From Blautia faecis (lineage in GTDB: Bacteria; Bacillota; Clostridia; Lachnospirales; Lachnospiraceae), in assembly GCF_020554845.1 (NCBI RefSeq), contig NZ_JAJCIA010000016.1, positions 1-64,000 on the forward strand: 64,000 nucleotides of DNA. Reading direction: 5' to 3'. Positions 35,769 to 44,735 of the stretch are shown here, piece after piece. Positions within the stretch are counted from its first letter, which is position 1; each line of letters starts with the position of its first letter. The notes under the pieces were generated by a model that was given only the letters and a program-made list of their open reading frames with translations, was not told where the DNA came from and searched no databases. The translations under genes were made by a program, and so were the position numbers.

Positions 35769-36670
35769 CAAAAACAGCAATTGGAATCACGGCACTGGCG
35801 ATTCATCTGATCATTTGTATACTGATCTGGTCAGGAATACGCACAGGTTTTCTGAAAGTAAAGATGTACATGCTGTCTCTTGCCGTATTTGTACCAGTCT
35901 GGGGACCGGTGTGTGTCCTGCTCATACATTTTCAGCTTTTTTTCGGTACGGATCAGGTGAAAACAGTGGGAGTTGAAAAGCTCAGGGTTAACGAGGAAAT
36001 TTATAAGAACATGTTTCCGGCCATGGAGGAAAATGACAGGGATGTGGTTCCTCTGGAGGAGGCCCTTCTTCTGAATGATCCTTCCAGGCGCCGGGAACTG
36101 ATCATGAACGTTCTGAATGATAACCCGGGGGAATATGTGGAATTATTAAAGCAGGCACGAATGAATGAGGATGTGGAGGTAGTCCATTATGCGATTACAG
36201 CCATGGTGGAACTGTCCAAAGAATATGATTACAGATTACAAAAAATTGAGAAAAAATATACGAATGATCCAGATGATCCTGTTATTCTGGAGGAGTACTG
36301 TGATTTCCTGAAAGAATATCTGAGTCAGGGCTTTATGGAGAAGCAGATGGAACAGATTTACAGAAACCAGTATACCCAGCTTTTGTTAAAACAGCTGGAA
36401 CAAAAGGTGAATCTCCATACCTGTGTCTGCCTGATGGAAAATCTTATGGTGCAAAGGGATTTTTTTCTGGCAGAAAAAATATTGAAAATCATGGATCAGA
36501 ACTGGCACAGAGGTGAAGAATACTGGATCTGGAAAATTCGGTATCTGGCAGAACGGAAAATGGGGAAAGAACTGAAACAGAGCTTACAGGCATTGAAGGA
36601 AGAGCATATCTATCTTTCTTCCAGAGGAAAGGAGGCACTGGGATTTTGGCTGGATGGATCAAAAAAGTGA
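35765..36670 (+). CDS. pelE: PelE-like membrane/TPR protein
   Basis: 301 residues. Two N-terminal membrane helices (~7-25 and ~33-55) are followed by a helical cytosolic region (~95-300) that looks like TPR repeats (NDPDDPVILEEYCDFLKEYL, QKVNLHTCVCLMENLMVQRDFFLAEKIL). Its size, topology and position directly after pelD match PelE, which joins PelD, PelF and PelG into the membrane synthase complex. ATGA overlap with pelD; the pelA ribosome site and TTG start lie inside its last codons. Confidence 0.75.
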   Translation: MTKTAIGITALAIHLIICILIWSGIRTGFLKVKMYMLSLAVFVPVWGPVCVLLIHFQLFFGTDQVKTVGVEKLRVNEEIYKNMFPAMEENDRDVVPLEEALLLNDPSRRRELIMNVLNDNPGEYVELLKQARMNEDVEVVHYAITAMVELSKEYDYRLQKIEKKYTNDPDDPVILEEYCDFLKEYLSQGFMEKQMEQIYRNQYTQLLLKQLEQKVNLHTCVCLMENLMVQRDFFLAEKILKIMDQNWHRGEEYWIWKIRYLAERKMGKELKQSLQALKEEHIYLSSRGKEALGFWLDGSKK

Positions 36671-38487
36671 AAGCTTTTCAATTTAAGGGAATTCTGGTGA
36701 TCCTGGGCTGTTTTCTGCTTATAGGAGCCATTCTGTTTGCAGAACGATCCGGTCTGTCCTACCGGGAAAAGGCAAAGAAACTGACTTATCTGGATGCAGA
36801 TAAAGTGGTTATGGAAGAAACTGCGATAAAGACACTAAAGCCAACCTGCCTTGTTCTTACAGACAGCAGTCAGGCGAACAGCACCATGGCGTGGATCCAG
36901 TTCGAGCAGATCTTTAAGGACATGAAGGTGGGTACTGATCTGGTTGATGTAAATCATGAAAGTATACCGGATGATCTGTCTGATTATGAGACTGTGGTCG
37001 TTCTTTTAAGCGATTTAAGTCCGCTGAAAGAAAATGTGCTGAAGATCAGCGACTGGGTAAAAGAAGGCGGAAGTGCCATGTTCGCCCTTACTCTTCAAAA
37101 AGATACTTATGTATCCCTTATTGAGCAGAAGCTTGGAATTGTATCCTCAGGTTACACAGATGCCATGGTAAACAGCATTTATTTCGACAGTGAGTTTCTC
37201 GTCGGAGGCGGAAAAGCATACAAAGTCACAGACGGCTACGAATCGGCCTGGGCAGTGGAGCTGAGTCAGCGTGCAAGGGTATACGCCTGGGCAGATGATA
37301 CGTCAGGCGTTCCTTTGATTTGGGAAGCTGATTATGGAAACGGAAAGTTTGTAGTAGATAATTTTGGGTTTTATGAAAAAGCTTTCAGAGGCTTTTTTGC
37401 TGCATCCTATAGTCTTCTTACAGATGTGGGGGTATATCCGGTGATTAACGGATCCGTCTTTTATCTGGATGATTTTCCCTCCCCAGTTCCAAATGGAGAT
37501 GGAACTTATATAAAAAGGGATTATGGCACCAGTATTGCGGATTTCTATACCAATATCTGGTGGCCGGATATGATCGCCCTTGCTACGACTCACAATGTGC
37601 AATATACAGGAGTTATAATAGAAAATTATGAGGATGAAACAGACGGAGAGACGGAACGCCAGGATGATGTACAGCGGTTCCAGTATTTTGGAAATATGAT
37701 CCTTCATCAGGGCGGGGAACTGGGTTATCACGGTTATAATCATCAGCCGCTCAGCCTGTCAGACACGGATTATGGAGATGCACTTCCCTATAAGACCTGG
37801 ACAAGCTTTTCTGCCATGGAAAAAGCAATGAAAGAGCTGATGGATTTTGGAAAGGAAATGTTTCCGGAGACTACCATGTCTGTTTATGTTCCTCCTTCTA
37901 ATGTTTTGTCAGAAGCGGGAAGGAAACTGCTGGGTTCCCTGTATCCCAAGATTCGTACTATTGCCAGCAATTATTTTTCCGGCGACTATGCTTATGTGCA
38001 GGAGTTTGAAGTGGCTGAAGATGGAATCGTAGAACAGCCGCGTATTATTTCCGGTGCGATCATTGACGATTATATGCAGATGGCTGCTTTGTCTGAGTTG
38101 AATATGCATTTTGTAAATACACATTTTATGCATCCGGATGACCTTCTGGATGAGGACAGAGGCGCTGCCCTTGGCTGGGAAAAGCTGAAAAACCGTCTGG
38201 ATGAGTACATGACCTGGCTGAATGAAGCAGCACCGGCACTTCGAAATCTTACAGGCTCCCAGCTATCCGGTGCCATTGAAAGATATGGTGCCCTGACCGT
38301 GGAGAAATACATTACAGACAAGAAAGTGCATCTTCATCTGGGAAATTTTTACGATCAGGCGTATCTGATGGTGAGAATGAATAAAGGAACTCCGGTGCGT
38401 GTGACTGGTGGAGACTTGACTCAGGCTGCTGGGAATCTGTATCTGCTGAGCGCAGAACAGGAAGATGTGTACATTGAGTTCGAATAA
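36646..38487 (+). CDS. pelA: DUF2194 protein, PelA-type polysaccharide deacetylase
   Basis: 613 residues from a TTG start with AAAGGAGG ten bases upstream, overlapping pelE by 25 bases. One N-terminal membrane helix (~14-33) anchors it outside. Residues ~60-260 resemble the flavodoxin/reductase-like region of PelA. The deacetylase domain is at ~265-560 with VFYLDDFPSPVPNGDG (metal Asp pair) and GELGYHGYNHQP (metal His). A terminal beta domain closes it. In Pseudomonas PelA has an N-terminal glycoside hydrolase too; that domain is absent here, as described for Gram-positive pel loci. Expected role is partial de-N-acetylation of the polymer. Confidence 0.82.
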   Translation: MAGWIKKVKAFQFKGILVILGCFLLIGAILFAERSGLSYREKAKKLTYLDADKVVMEETAIKTLKPTCLVLTDSSQANSTMAWIQFEQIFKDMKVGTDLVDVNHESIPDDLSDYETVVVLLSDLSPLKENVLKISDWVKEGGSAMFALTLQKDTYVSLIEQKLGIVSSGYTDAMVNSIYFDSEFLVGGGKAYKVTDGYESAWAVELSQRARVYAWADDTSGVPLIWEADYGNGKFVVDNFGFYEKAFRGFFAASYSLLTDVGVYPVINGSVFYLDDFPSPVPNGDGTYIKRDYGTSIADFYTNIWWPDMIALATTHNVQYTGVIIENYEDETDGETERQDDVQRFQYFGNMILHQGGELGYHGYNHQPLSLSDTDYGDALPYKTWTSFSAMEKAMKELMDFGKEMFPETTMSVYVPPSNVLSEAGRKLLGSLYPKIRTIASNYFSGDYAYVQEFEVAEDGIVEQPRIISGAIIDDYMQMAALSELNMHFVNTHFMHPDDLLDEDRGAALGWEKLKNRLDEYMTWLNEAAPALRNLTGSQLSGAIERYGALTVEKYITDKKVHLHLGNFYDQAYLMVRMNKGTPVRVTGGDLTQAAGNLYLLSAEQEDVYIEFE

Positions 38488-38571
38488 ATATAATGACAGC
38501 AGTGTCAAAAGGTCTTTTACTATTGATAACATAAACATATGTATTGAAAATGCAGATAAAAGGAGAAAACA

Positions 38572-39996
38572 GTGAGAATCTGTCTGGTTTTGGAAGGGTG
38601 TTATCCTTATGTGTTCGGCGGTGTTTCCACATGGATGCACCAGTATATCAATCAGATGCAGGAGCATGAATTTGTGCTCTGGGTTATTGGGGCAAATGCA
38701 GAAAAAAGAGGAAAATTTGTCTATGAACTTCCAGAGAATGTTGTGGAGGTTCATGAGGTTTTTCTGGATGATGCGCTCCAGGTGAAAGAAAAGGGGAAAA
38801 TGTCCCATATTTTTTCCGAAAAAGAACTAGAAAGTCTGAGCGAGCTGATGCAGATGAGGAGACCGGACTGGGAGACGTTGTTTTCCCTGTATCATGATAA
38901 ACATTTAAACCCTATGGCTTTTTTGAAAAGTGAGACTTTCCTGGAGCTTCTTATAAAAATCTGTAAGGAACAGTATCCGTATATTGCTTTTGCAGATGCC
39001 TTTCACACCATGCGTTCCATGCTCCTTCCTGTTCTGTATCTTATGGGAAGTGAAGTGCCAGAGGCGGATGTGTATCATGCCATATGTACCGGGTACGGCG
39101 GACTTCTGGCCTGTCTGGGCGGCTATGTGTACAAAAAGGATGTTCTTCTTACAGAACATGGAATTTATACAAGGGAAAGAGAGGAGGAGATCATCCGTGC
39201 CAAGTGGGTGGTTCCATCCTTTAAGAAACAGTGGATCGCTTTCTTTTATATGCTGTCAGATATGATCTATCAGAGGGCATTTCGTGTGACCTGTCTTTTT
39301 ACAAATGCAATGCGCACTCAGATTCAGATGGGTTGTGCACCTGGGAAGTGCCGGGTTATCGAAAATGGGATCGACTATGACAGGTTGTCTGGAATCCCCC
39401 TGAAAGAAGAGGATGGCTGGGTGGATATTGGAGCAGTAGTAAGGCTTGCTCCTATCAAAGATATCAAGACCATGATCTACGCTTTTTTTGAACTGTCTGC
39501 ACATGTAAAAAATGTACGCCTTCACATTATGGGAGGAGTCGATGATGAAGAATATGCACAGGAATGTTACGAGCTGGTGAAACAGCTGAAGCTGGAAAAC
39601 ATTATATTTACAGGGCGTGTGGACATTGTAAAATATATGGAGAAACTGGATTTTACCATCCTTACCAGCATTTCAGAAGGACAACCCCTGTCTGTGCTGG
39701 AATCCTTTGCTGCAAGACGTCCCTGTGTTACCACAGATGTCGGCTGCTGTCGGGAACTTCTGGAAGGAAAGGAAGAGGATGTATATGGAAAGGCAGGCTA
39801 TTATGTGGCACCTATGTATCGTGACGGACTGGCTCTTGCCATGGAGAAAATGTGTGAATCCAGAAGAAGGCGGCTTCGTATGGGAAAAAATGGACAGGAA
39901 CGGGTAAAGGCTTATTACAGACAGGAACGCATGATCCGTCTGTACAGGGAGCTTTATGAGGAGGTGATACAAAAAAATGGCCGGAATCGGATTTGA
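38572..39996 (+). CDS. pelF: Pel polysaccharide glycosyltransferase PelF
   Basis: 474 residues from a GTG start, with AAAAGGAG upstream. A GT4-family cytosolic glycosyltransferase; PelF uses UDP-GlcNAc/GalNAc-type donors to build the chain. The N-terminus CLVLEGCYPYVFGGVSTWMHQ is typical of PelF. The donor-binding motif of retaining GT4 enzymes, E-x7-E, is present in ISEGQPLSVLESFAARRPCV (~370). Its end overlaps pelG by 20 bases. The 84-base gap before it contains CAGTGTCAAAAGGTC, a 15-base word also found at 14433. Confidence 0.92.
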   Translation: MRICLVLEGCYPYVFGGVSTWMHQYINQMQEHEFVLWVIGANAEKRGKFVYELPENVVEVHEVFLDDALQVKEKGKMSHIFSEKELESLSELMQMRRPDWETLFSLYHDKHLNPMAFLKSETFLELLIKICKEQYPYIAFADAFHTMRSMLLPVLYLMGSEVPEADVYHAICTGYGGLLACLGGYVYKKDVLLTEHGIYTREREEEIIRAKWVVPSFKKQWIAFFYMLSDMIYQRAFRVTCLFTNAMRTQIQMGCAPGKCRVIENGIDYDRLSGIPLKEEDGWVDIGAVVRLAPIKDIKTMIYAFFELSAHVKNVRLHIMGGVDDEEYAQECYELVKQLKLENIIFTGRVDIVKYMEKLDFTILTSISEGQPLSVLESFAARRPCVTTDVGCCRELLEGKEEDVYGKAGYYVAPMYRDGLALAMEKMCESRRRRLRMGKNGQERVKAYYRQERMIRLYRELYEEVIQKNGRNRI

Positions 39997-41446
39997 ACTA
40001 AAAAAACTGTTTAACAGCCGGGGACTGTTTGCTTCCTTCAGAGCTTACGGATATGCGGGAGTCGTATGTACCGGTCCAATGCTTCTTGGAATTGTATTGC
40101 TTCTTGGTGTTATGTATCTTTGTGATAAAACAGGAGGCAGCAGACACAGCCGGGAACTTCTGGTGTGTATGATCACGTATACCCTTTTGTTTTCCCTGAC
40201 AGTTACCAGTTTTTTGTCTATGGTAGTTACCAGGTTTATTGCGGATATGCTGTACGAAGAAAAATATGATATGGTATTGCCTTCTTTCTGGGGCTCTACA
40301 GGGATCATGCTGGTGGCCGGCGGGATTCTGTATGGAATTTTTCTTATCTTTTCCGGAGCAGGACTTATGGACAGCTTGCTGTGTCTGTGGCTTTTTGGAG
40401 AGCTGACCGTCACCTGGAATGCAATGAGTTATCTCACTGCAATCAAAGATTACAGAGCAATCATGCTGTCATTTACAGCTGCTATTGTGATCACATTTAT
40501 ATCCGGCTGGGTATTGCTGATGCTGGGGATTCCCCATGTGGAAGCTCTTCTGATTGCAGTGGCTGTGGGATACGGAGTGATGCTTTTGTGGGATGTGATC
40601 CTTTTGTATCAGTATTTTCCCCAAGGGGAAAAGGGTGCCTTCCTTTTCCTAAGATGGGTGGATCAGTTTCTGCCTCTGGCATTTACCGGGCTTTTTATCA
40701 ATATTGGACTGTTTGCCCATTTGGTGATCATGTGGGTCGGACCGCTTCAGGTACAGGTGCAGGGACTGTTTGTTGGTGCACCCTACCATGATGTGCCAGC
40801 TCTTGTGGCATTTCTTACAATTTTGGTAACAACAGTAAACTTTGTGGTTTCTGTGGAGGTGAATTTTTATCCGAAATATAAAAACTACTACAGTTTATTT
40901 AATGATAAAGGTGCTGTAGGAGATATTACCCAGGCTGGTGAGGAAATGTTAAAGGTATTGAATGTGGAATTAAAATACACGGCCTTGAAGCAGCTCCTTG
41001 CTACAGCACTTGCTGTTTCTCTTGGCGGACTGCTCCTGGAGTATGTGCCGCTTGGATTTAACGATCTTATGGAAGGGTATTTCAGAACCCTCTGCGTGGG
41101 ATATGGCATTTATGCAGTGGCAAATACCATACTTCTGCTGCTTTTATATTTTACAGATTACAAAGGAGCGCTGGCGGCCTCCGGATGTTTTGCAGGAGGA
41201 ACTGTGCTGTTTACAGTAATATCCCTGTTTTTCCCAAGAGTATATTATGGTTTCGGATTTCTCACAGGCAGCGCAGTGTTTTTTCTGATTGCAGCCTTTC
41301 GTCTGGACTATTATACAAAGAGGCTGCCCTATTATATTTTGAGTGTACAGCCTGTGGTGGCCAGGGAAAAAAGAGGAAAGTTTTCCAGACTTGGTTTTTT
41401 CCTCAGTAAAAAACTGGAAAGGAGTCAGAACAGTGAAAAAATATAA
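39977..41446 (+). CDS. pelG: Pel polysaccharide transport membrane protein PelG
   Basis: 489 residues with about 12 membrane helices. The opening MAGIGFELKKLFNSRGLFAS and GYAGVVCTGPMLLGIV are characteristic of PelG, a MOP-superfamily transporter that moves the chain across the membrane in a complex with PelD, PelE and PelF. Start ATG with GAGGTGAT upstream, inside pelF. The cotH start lies 14 bases inside its 3' end. Confidence 0.93.
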   Translation: MAGIGFELKKLFNSRGLFASFRAYGYAGVVCTGPMLLGIVLLLGVMYLCDKTGGSRHSRELLVCMITYTLLFSLTVTSFLSMVVTRFIADMLYEEKYDMVLPSFWGSTGIMLVAGGILYGIFLIFSGAGLMDSLLCLWLFGELTVTWNAMSYLTAIKDYRAIMLSFTAAIVITFISGWVLLMLGIPHVEALLIAVAVGYGVMLLWDVILLYQYFPQGEKGAFLFLRWVDQFLPLAFTGLFINIGLFAHLVIMWVGPLQVQVQGLFVGAPYHDVPALVAFLTILVTTVNFVVSVEVNFYPKYKNYYSLFNDKGAVGDITQAGEEMLKVLNVELKYTALKQLLATALAVSLGGLLLEYVPLGFNDLMEGYFRTLCVGYGIYAVANTILLLLLYFTDYKGALAASGCFAGGTVLFTVISLFFPRVYYGFGFLTGSAVFFLIAAFRLDYYTKRLPYYILSVQPVVAREKRGKFSRLGFFLSKKLERSQNSEKI

Positions 41447-43238
41447 AAAAATTGCATGTATTCTTGCCGGAAGTATGACCATGTCTTTATTCGCAGGCTG
41501 TATAGGAAATGGAGATGTAGTGCCGGAAGAAAAAAATGAGAGCACAGATACAGAAGAACCGACAGCATCCGAAACGTCACAGGAGATAAAAAAAGCAGAA
41601 TCCCGGGATATTGACCAGGTTCATTTAAGAGATAAGGACAGTCTTTATGAAAACGATGACGATACCAGCGTGGTTACCATGTACCTCACTGTTTCAAAGG
41701 GGAATTCTTCAGAAAATACAGATCATACATGGGAAGAAATCAATAGTTATTCTGTCTATGATTATGAAGAGATGGGAGTAGACAGATATCAGGCGGCTGC
41801 ACTTTTACAGATAGGGAATGAGAATGGTCCGACAGAGGGAATGGTAGGATATGGGGAGAATATTCCCAATGCCACGGTACAGATCCGTGGGCAGACTTCA
41901 AGCCGGAATGCCCAGAAAAACTATAAGATTGAGCTGAAGAAAAATAAAGGAACCTGGCGCGGGCAGAGAACCATTAATCTGAACAAGCATATGACAGAAG
42001 GAATGCGGTTTCGGAACAAGCTCGCCTATGACCTGCTGAAGGGCATTCCCCAGCTGATCAGTCTGAGAACACAGTTCGTCCATCTGTATGTAAAAGATAC
42101 CACAGATGGTTCTGCTGACGCTGAATTTGAGGACTATGGCTTGTATACCCAGGTAGAGCAGCTGAATAAGACTGGATTGAAGAATCATGGACTGGATTCC
42201 AATGGACAGCTTTATAAAATTAATTCTTTTGAATTTTACAGATATGAAGATGTGATAAAACTCCAGGATGATCCATCCTACGACAGTGCTGCTTTTGAAA
42301 AATTGCTGGAGATAAAGGGAAGTACCGATCATAGGAAACTGATTCAGATGCTTGAAGCAGTAAATGACTACAGTATACCAATTGACACGGTTCTGGAAGA
42401 ATACTTTGATGAGGAAAATATTACATATTGGATGGGATTTCAGATTTTGATGGGAAATGTGGATACCCAGAGCCGAAACGTGTATTTATATAGTCCATTA
42501 AATTCAGATACCTGGTATTTTATTCCCTGGGATAATGATGGCAGTCTGATGAGACCTGAATATAAGATAACCGGTTTTAGTGATCAGAAAAGCTGGGAAT
42601 CCGGCGTTAGTAACTATTGGGGAAATGTACTGTTCCAGAGATGTCTGAAATCAGAGCGTTTCCGGGAAAAGCTGGATGAGGCCATTCTGGATCTGAAAGA
42701 ATATCTCAGTGAAGAGAGACTGGGCACTATGATTGAAAAATACAAGACTGTGGTGAAGCCGTATCTTTATGAGATGCCGGATGTGTTTTATGCACCTCTT
42801 ACCAGTGAACAATATGATGAGCTTGCTGCATCACTTCCGGAAGAAATAGAAAAAAATTATCAGCTCTATGTAGAAAGTCTTAGTAAGCCTATGCCGTTTT
42901 ATATTGGTGTTCCTGTTGCAGAGGGAAATAAAATGAAAATAAACTGGGATAATTCCTATTCCTTTGACGCGGAGGATATTACTTATTCTGTAGAGATAGC
43001 AAAGGATTATCTTTTTCAGGATGTGATCTATACACAGGATGGTCTTCTGATCCCGGAAACGGAGCTGGAGCTTCCGGAAGCAGGACAGTATTTTATCCGT
43101 GTGCGTGCAACCAATGAAAAGGGAAAAACACAGGATGCTTTTGACTATTATGTTACAGATGAAGGAAAGCAGTATGGCATGAGGTGCATCTATGTAACGG
43201 AAGATGGTCAGATCGAGGAAGATATTTATGAGGAATAA
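41433..43238 (+). CDS. CotH-kinase-family lipoprotein
   Basis: 601 residues from a GTG start at 41433 (AAAGGAG upstream); a longer open frame begins at 41343 but overlaps pelG too far. A lipoprotein signal peptide ends with the lipobox FAGC (~Cys23). The CotH domain lies at ~130-480; it includes IRGQTSSRNAQKNYKIEL, NVDTQSRNVYLY and the metal-binding-like FIPWDNDGSLMRPE. CotH proteins have a protein-kinase-like fold, and spore-coat CotH phosphorylates serine in CotB and CotG. A C-terminal fibronectin-like region follows (~490-585). Its place in a polysaccharide operon suggests phosphorylation or modification at the cell surface; substrate unknown. Confidence 0.85.
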   Translation: MKKYKKIACILAGSMTMSLFAGCIGNGDVVPEEKNESTDTEEPTASETSQEIKKAESRDIDQVHLRDKDSLYENDDDTSVVTMYLTVSKGNSSENTDHTWEEINSYSVYDYEEMGVDRYQAAALLQIGNENGPTEGMVGYGENIPNATVQIRGQTSSRNAQKNYKIELKKNKGTWRGQRTINLNKHMTEGMRFRNKLAYDLLKGIPQLISLRTQFVHLYVKDTTDGSADAEFEDYGLYTQVEQLNKTGLKNHGLDSNGQLYKINSFEFYRYEDVIKLQDDPSYDSAAFEKLLEIKGSTDHRKLIQMLEAVNDYSIPIDTVLEEYFDEENITYWMGFQILMGNVDTQSRNVYLYSPLNSDTWYFIPWDNDGSLMRPEYKITGFSDQKSWESGVSNYWGNVLFQRCLKSERFREKLDEAILDLKEYLSEERLGTMIEKYKTVVKPYLYEMPDVFYAPLTSEQYDELAASLPEEIEKNYQLYVESLSKPMPFYIGVPVAEGNKMKINWDNSYSFDAEDITYSVEIAKDYLFQDVIYTQDGLLIPETELELPEAGQYFIRVRATNEKGKTQDAFDYYVTDEGKQYGMRCIYVTEDGQIEEDIYEE

Positions 43239-43956
43239 AAGCAGGGAAGCATTTCGAAATGAATGGAAGTATCTGATCAGTACCAGTGAAAAAGAAATGC
43301 TTATGCTCAGGCTGAAGCCATTTCTACAGCCGGATCCCCATGCCGGGGAAGGGGGATATTATATCCGCAGTCTGTATTTTGAGGATTACTGGAACAGTGC
43401 ATACGCAGAAAAGGAAGCCGGGGTACTGATGCGAAAAAAATACAGGATCCGGATTTATAACAATAATGACAAATTTATCAAACTGGAGCGGAAAAAGAAG
43501 TTTGGAAGTTATATTTACAAAGAGAGTGCACCGCTTACAAGAGAAGAGGTGGAGAAAATCCTGAAGGGGGACTATGCGTTCCTTTTGTACAGTCCCCACT
43601 CTCTATGCCGGGAATTTTACATAGAATGTACCTGCAATATGATGCGGCCAAGGACCATTGTGGATTACGAACGGATTCCCTGGATCCTGGATGCCGGAAC
43701 GGTAAGGATCACCTTTGATTCAGATGTGAGAGCGGCTATTGGCAGTTATGATATTTTTGATCCTGGATTGCCTGCTTTGTCTGTGCTGGAACCTGGAAAA
43801 CTGATTCTGGAAGTGAAGTTTACAGAAATGATTCCCCAGCTTTTACGCGATGTTCTGCCACCGCCAGCAGCGGAATTTACAGCAGTTTCCAAATATGTAC
43901 TCTGTTATGAGAAAACCAGGTATATGAATGGATTCGAGTACTGGTATGAGACATAA
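43228..43956 (+). CDS. VTC-domain polyphosphate-polymerase-like protein
   Basis: 242 residues from the ATG at 43228 (GAGGAAG upstream), overlapping the cotH gene by 11 bases. It shows the tunnel-type VTC catalytic domain: FRNEWKYLIS at the N-terminus, KYRIRIYN and FIKLERKKK in the middle, and LILEVKFTE near residue 195, each contributing basic or metal-binding residues in yeast Vtc4 and relatives. No membrane helix, so cytosolic. VTC enzymes make polyphosphate from ATP, but the exact activity of the bacterial CotH-linked group is not established. Confidence 0.85.
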   Translation: MRNKSREAFRNEWKYLISTSEKEMLMLRLKPFLQPDPHAGEGGYYIRSLYFEDYWNSAYAEKEAGVLMRKKYRIRIYNNNDKFIKLERKKKFGSYIYKESAPLTREEVEKILKGDYAFLLYSPHSLCREFYIECTCNMMRPRTIVDYERIPWILDAGTVRITFDSDVRAAIGSYDIFDPGLPALSVLEPGKLILEVKFTEMIPQLLRDVLPPPAAEFTAVSKYVLCYEKTRYMNGFEYWYET

Positions 43957-44063
43957 AAAGAAAACGTATAACTGTGAACTATGTTCACAAAAAAATATCT
44001 CGCAAAATACTGCCTTCTGAATAATTACAAAAAAGCACAAAGAGATAAGTGGAGGAATTTTTT

Positions 44064-44735
44064 ATGAGTGTAAAGGACATGATCAAAAAATCAGTTCTGG
44101 AATCCGGAGCGTTTACCAATTATGATGTTCCGGGGATTCTCACAGCTCTTGCGGCGGCTCTGCTGTTAGGGGCGCTGATCTATCTGGTATACCGGAAGTT
44201 TTACGCAGGAGTTGTTTTTTCAAGAACATTTGCTGTTACTCTGGTTGGAATGACAGTGCTTACCTGTATGGTAACCTTGGCTATCAGTACCAATGTGGTA
44301 ATTTCACTTGGTATGGTAGGAGCGTTGTCCATTGTCCGTTTTCGTACAGCAATTAAGGATCCTATGGATCTTTTGTATCTGTTCTGGGCAATCACCACAG
44401 GAATTACGGCTGGAGCGGGAATGTATGTCCTGGCGCTTCTGGCGGCTGCGATTATGATCCTGATGATTGTATTGTTTTATCACAAACAGCAGAGAGGAAA
44501 AATCTATATTGCAGTGATCCACTATGCAGGAGACCAGGCAGGGGATGAGGTAATCCGCTGCTTTGGAAAAAGAAAGTATTTTGTCAAATCCAAGACCATG
44601 CGCAAAGAAAAAACAGAGATGGCAGTGGAATTGTACTGCCGACAAAATGACATGGATTTTATGGAAAAAATCCGCAGCATTGAAGAGGTAGAAGATGTCA
44701 CTCTGATTCAGTATAATGGGGAATATCACGGATGA
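44064..44735 (+). CDS. DUF4956 membrane protein
   Basis: 223 residues from the ATG at 44064 (GGAGGAA upstream). Four membrane helices at ~25-145 include VISLGMVGALSIVRFRTAIKDPMDLLYLFWAI, a DUF4956 signature. A cytosolic ferredoxin-like domain of ~75 residues follows. CotH, VTC and DUF4956 genes are often neighbours in Firmicutes and Actinobacteria; a shared pathway is likely but undefined. It overlaps the next gene by four bases. Confidence 0.85.
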   Translation: MSVKDMIKKSVLESGAFTNYDVPGILTALAAALLLGALIYLVYRKFYAGVVFSRTFAVTLVGMTVLTCMVTLAISTNVVISLGMVGALSIVRFRTAIKDPMDLLYLFWAITTGITAGAGMYVLALLAAAIMILMIVLFYHKQQRGKIYIAVIHYAGDQAGDEVIRCFGKRKYFVKSKTMRKEKTEMAVELYCRQNDMDFMEKIRSIEEVEDVTLIQYNGEYHG

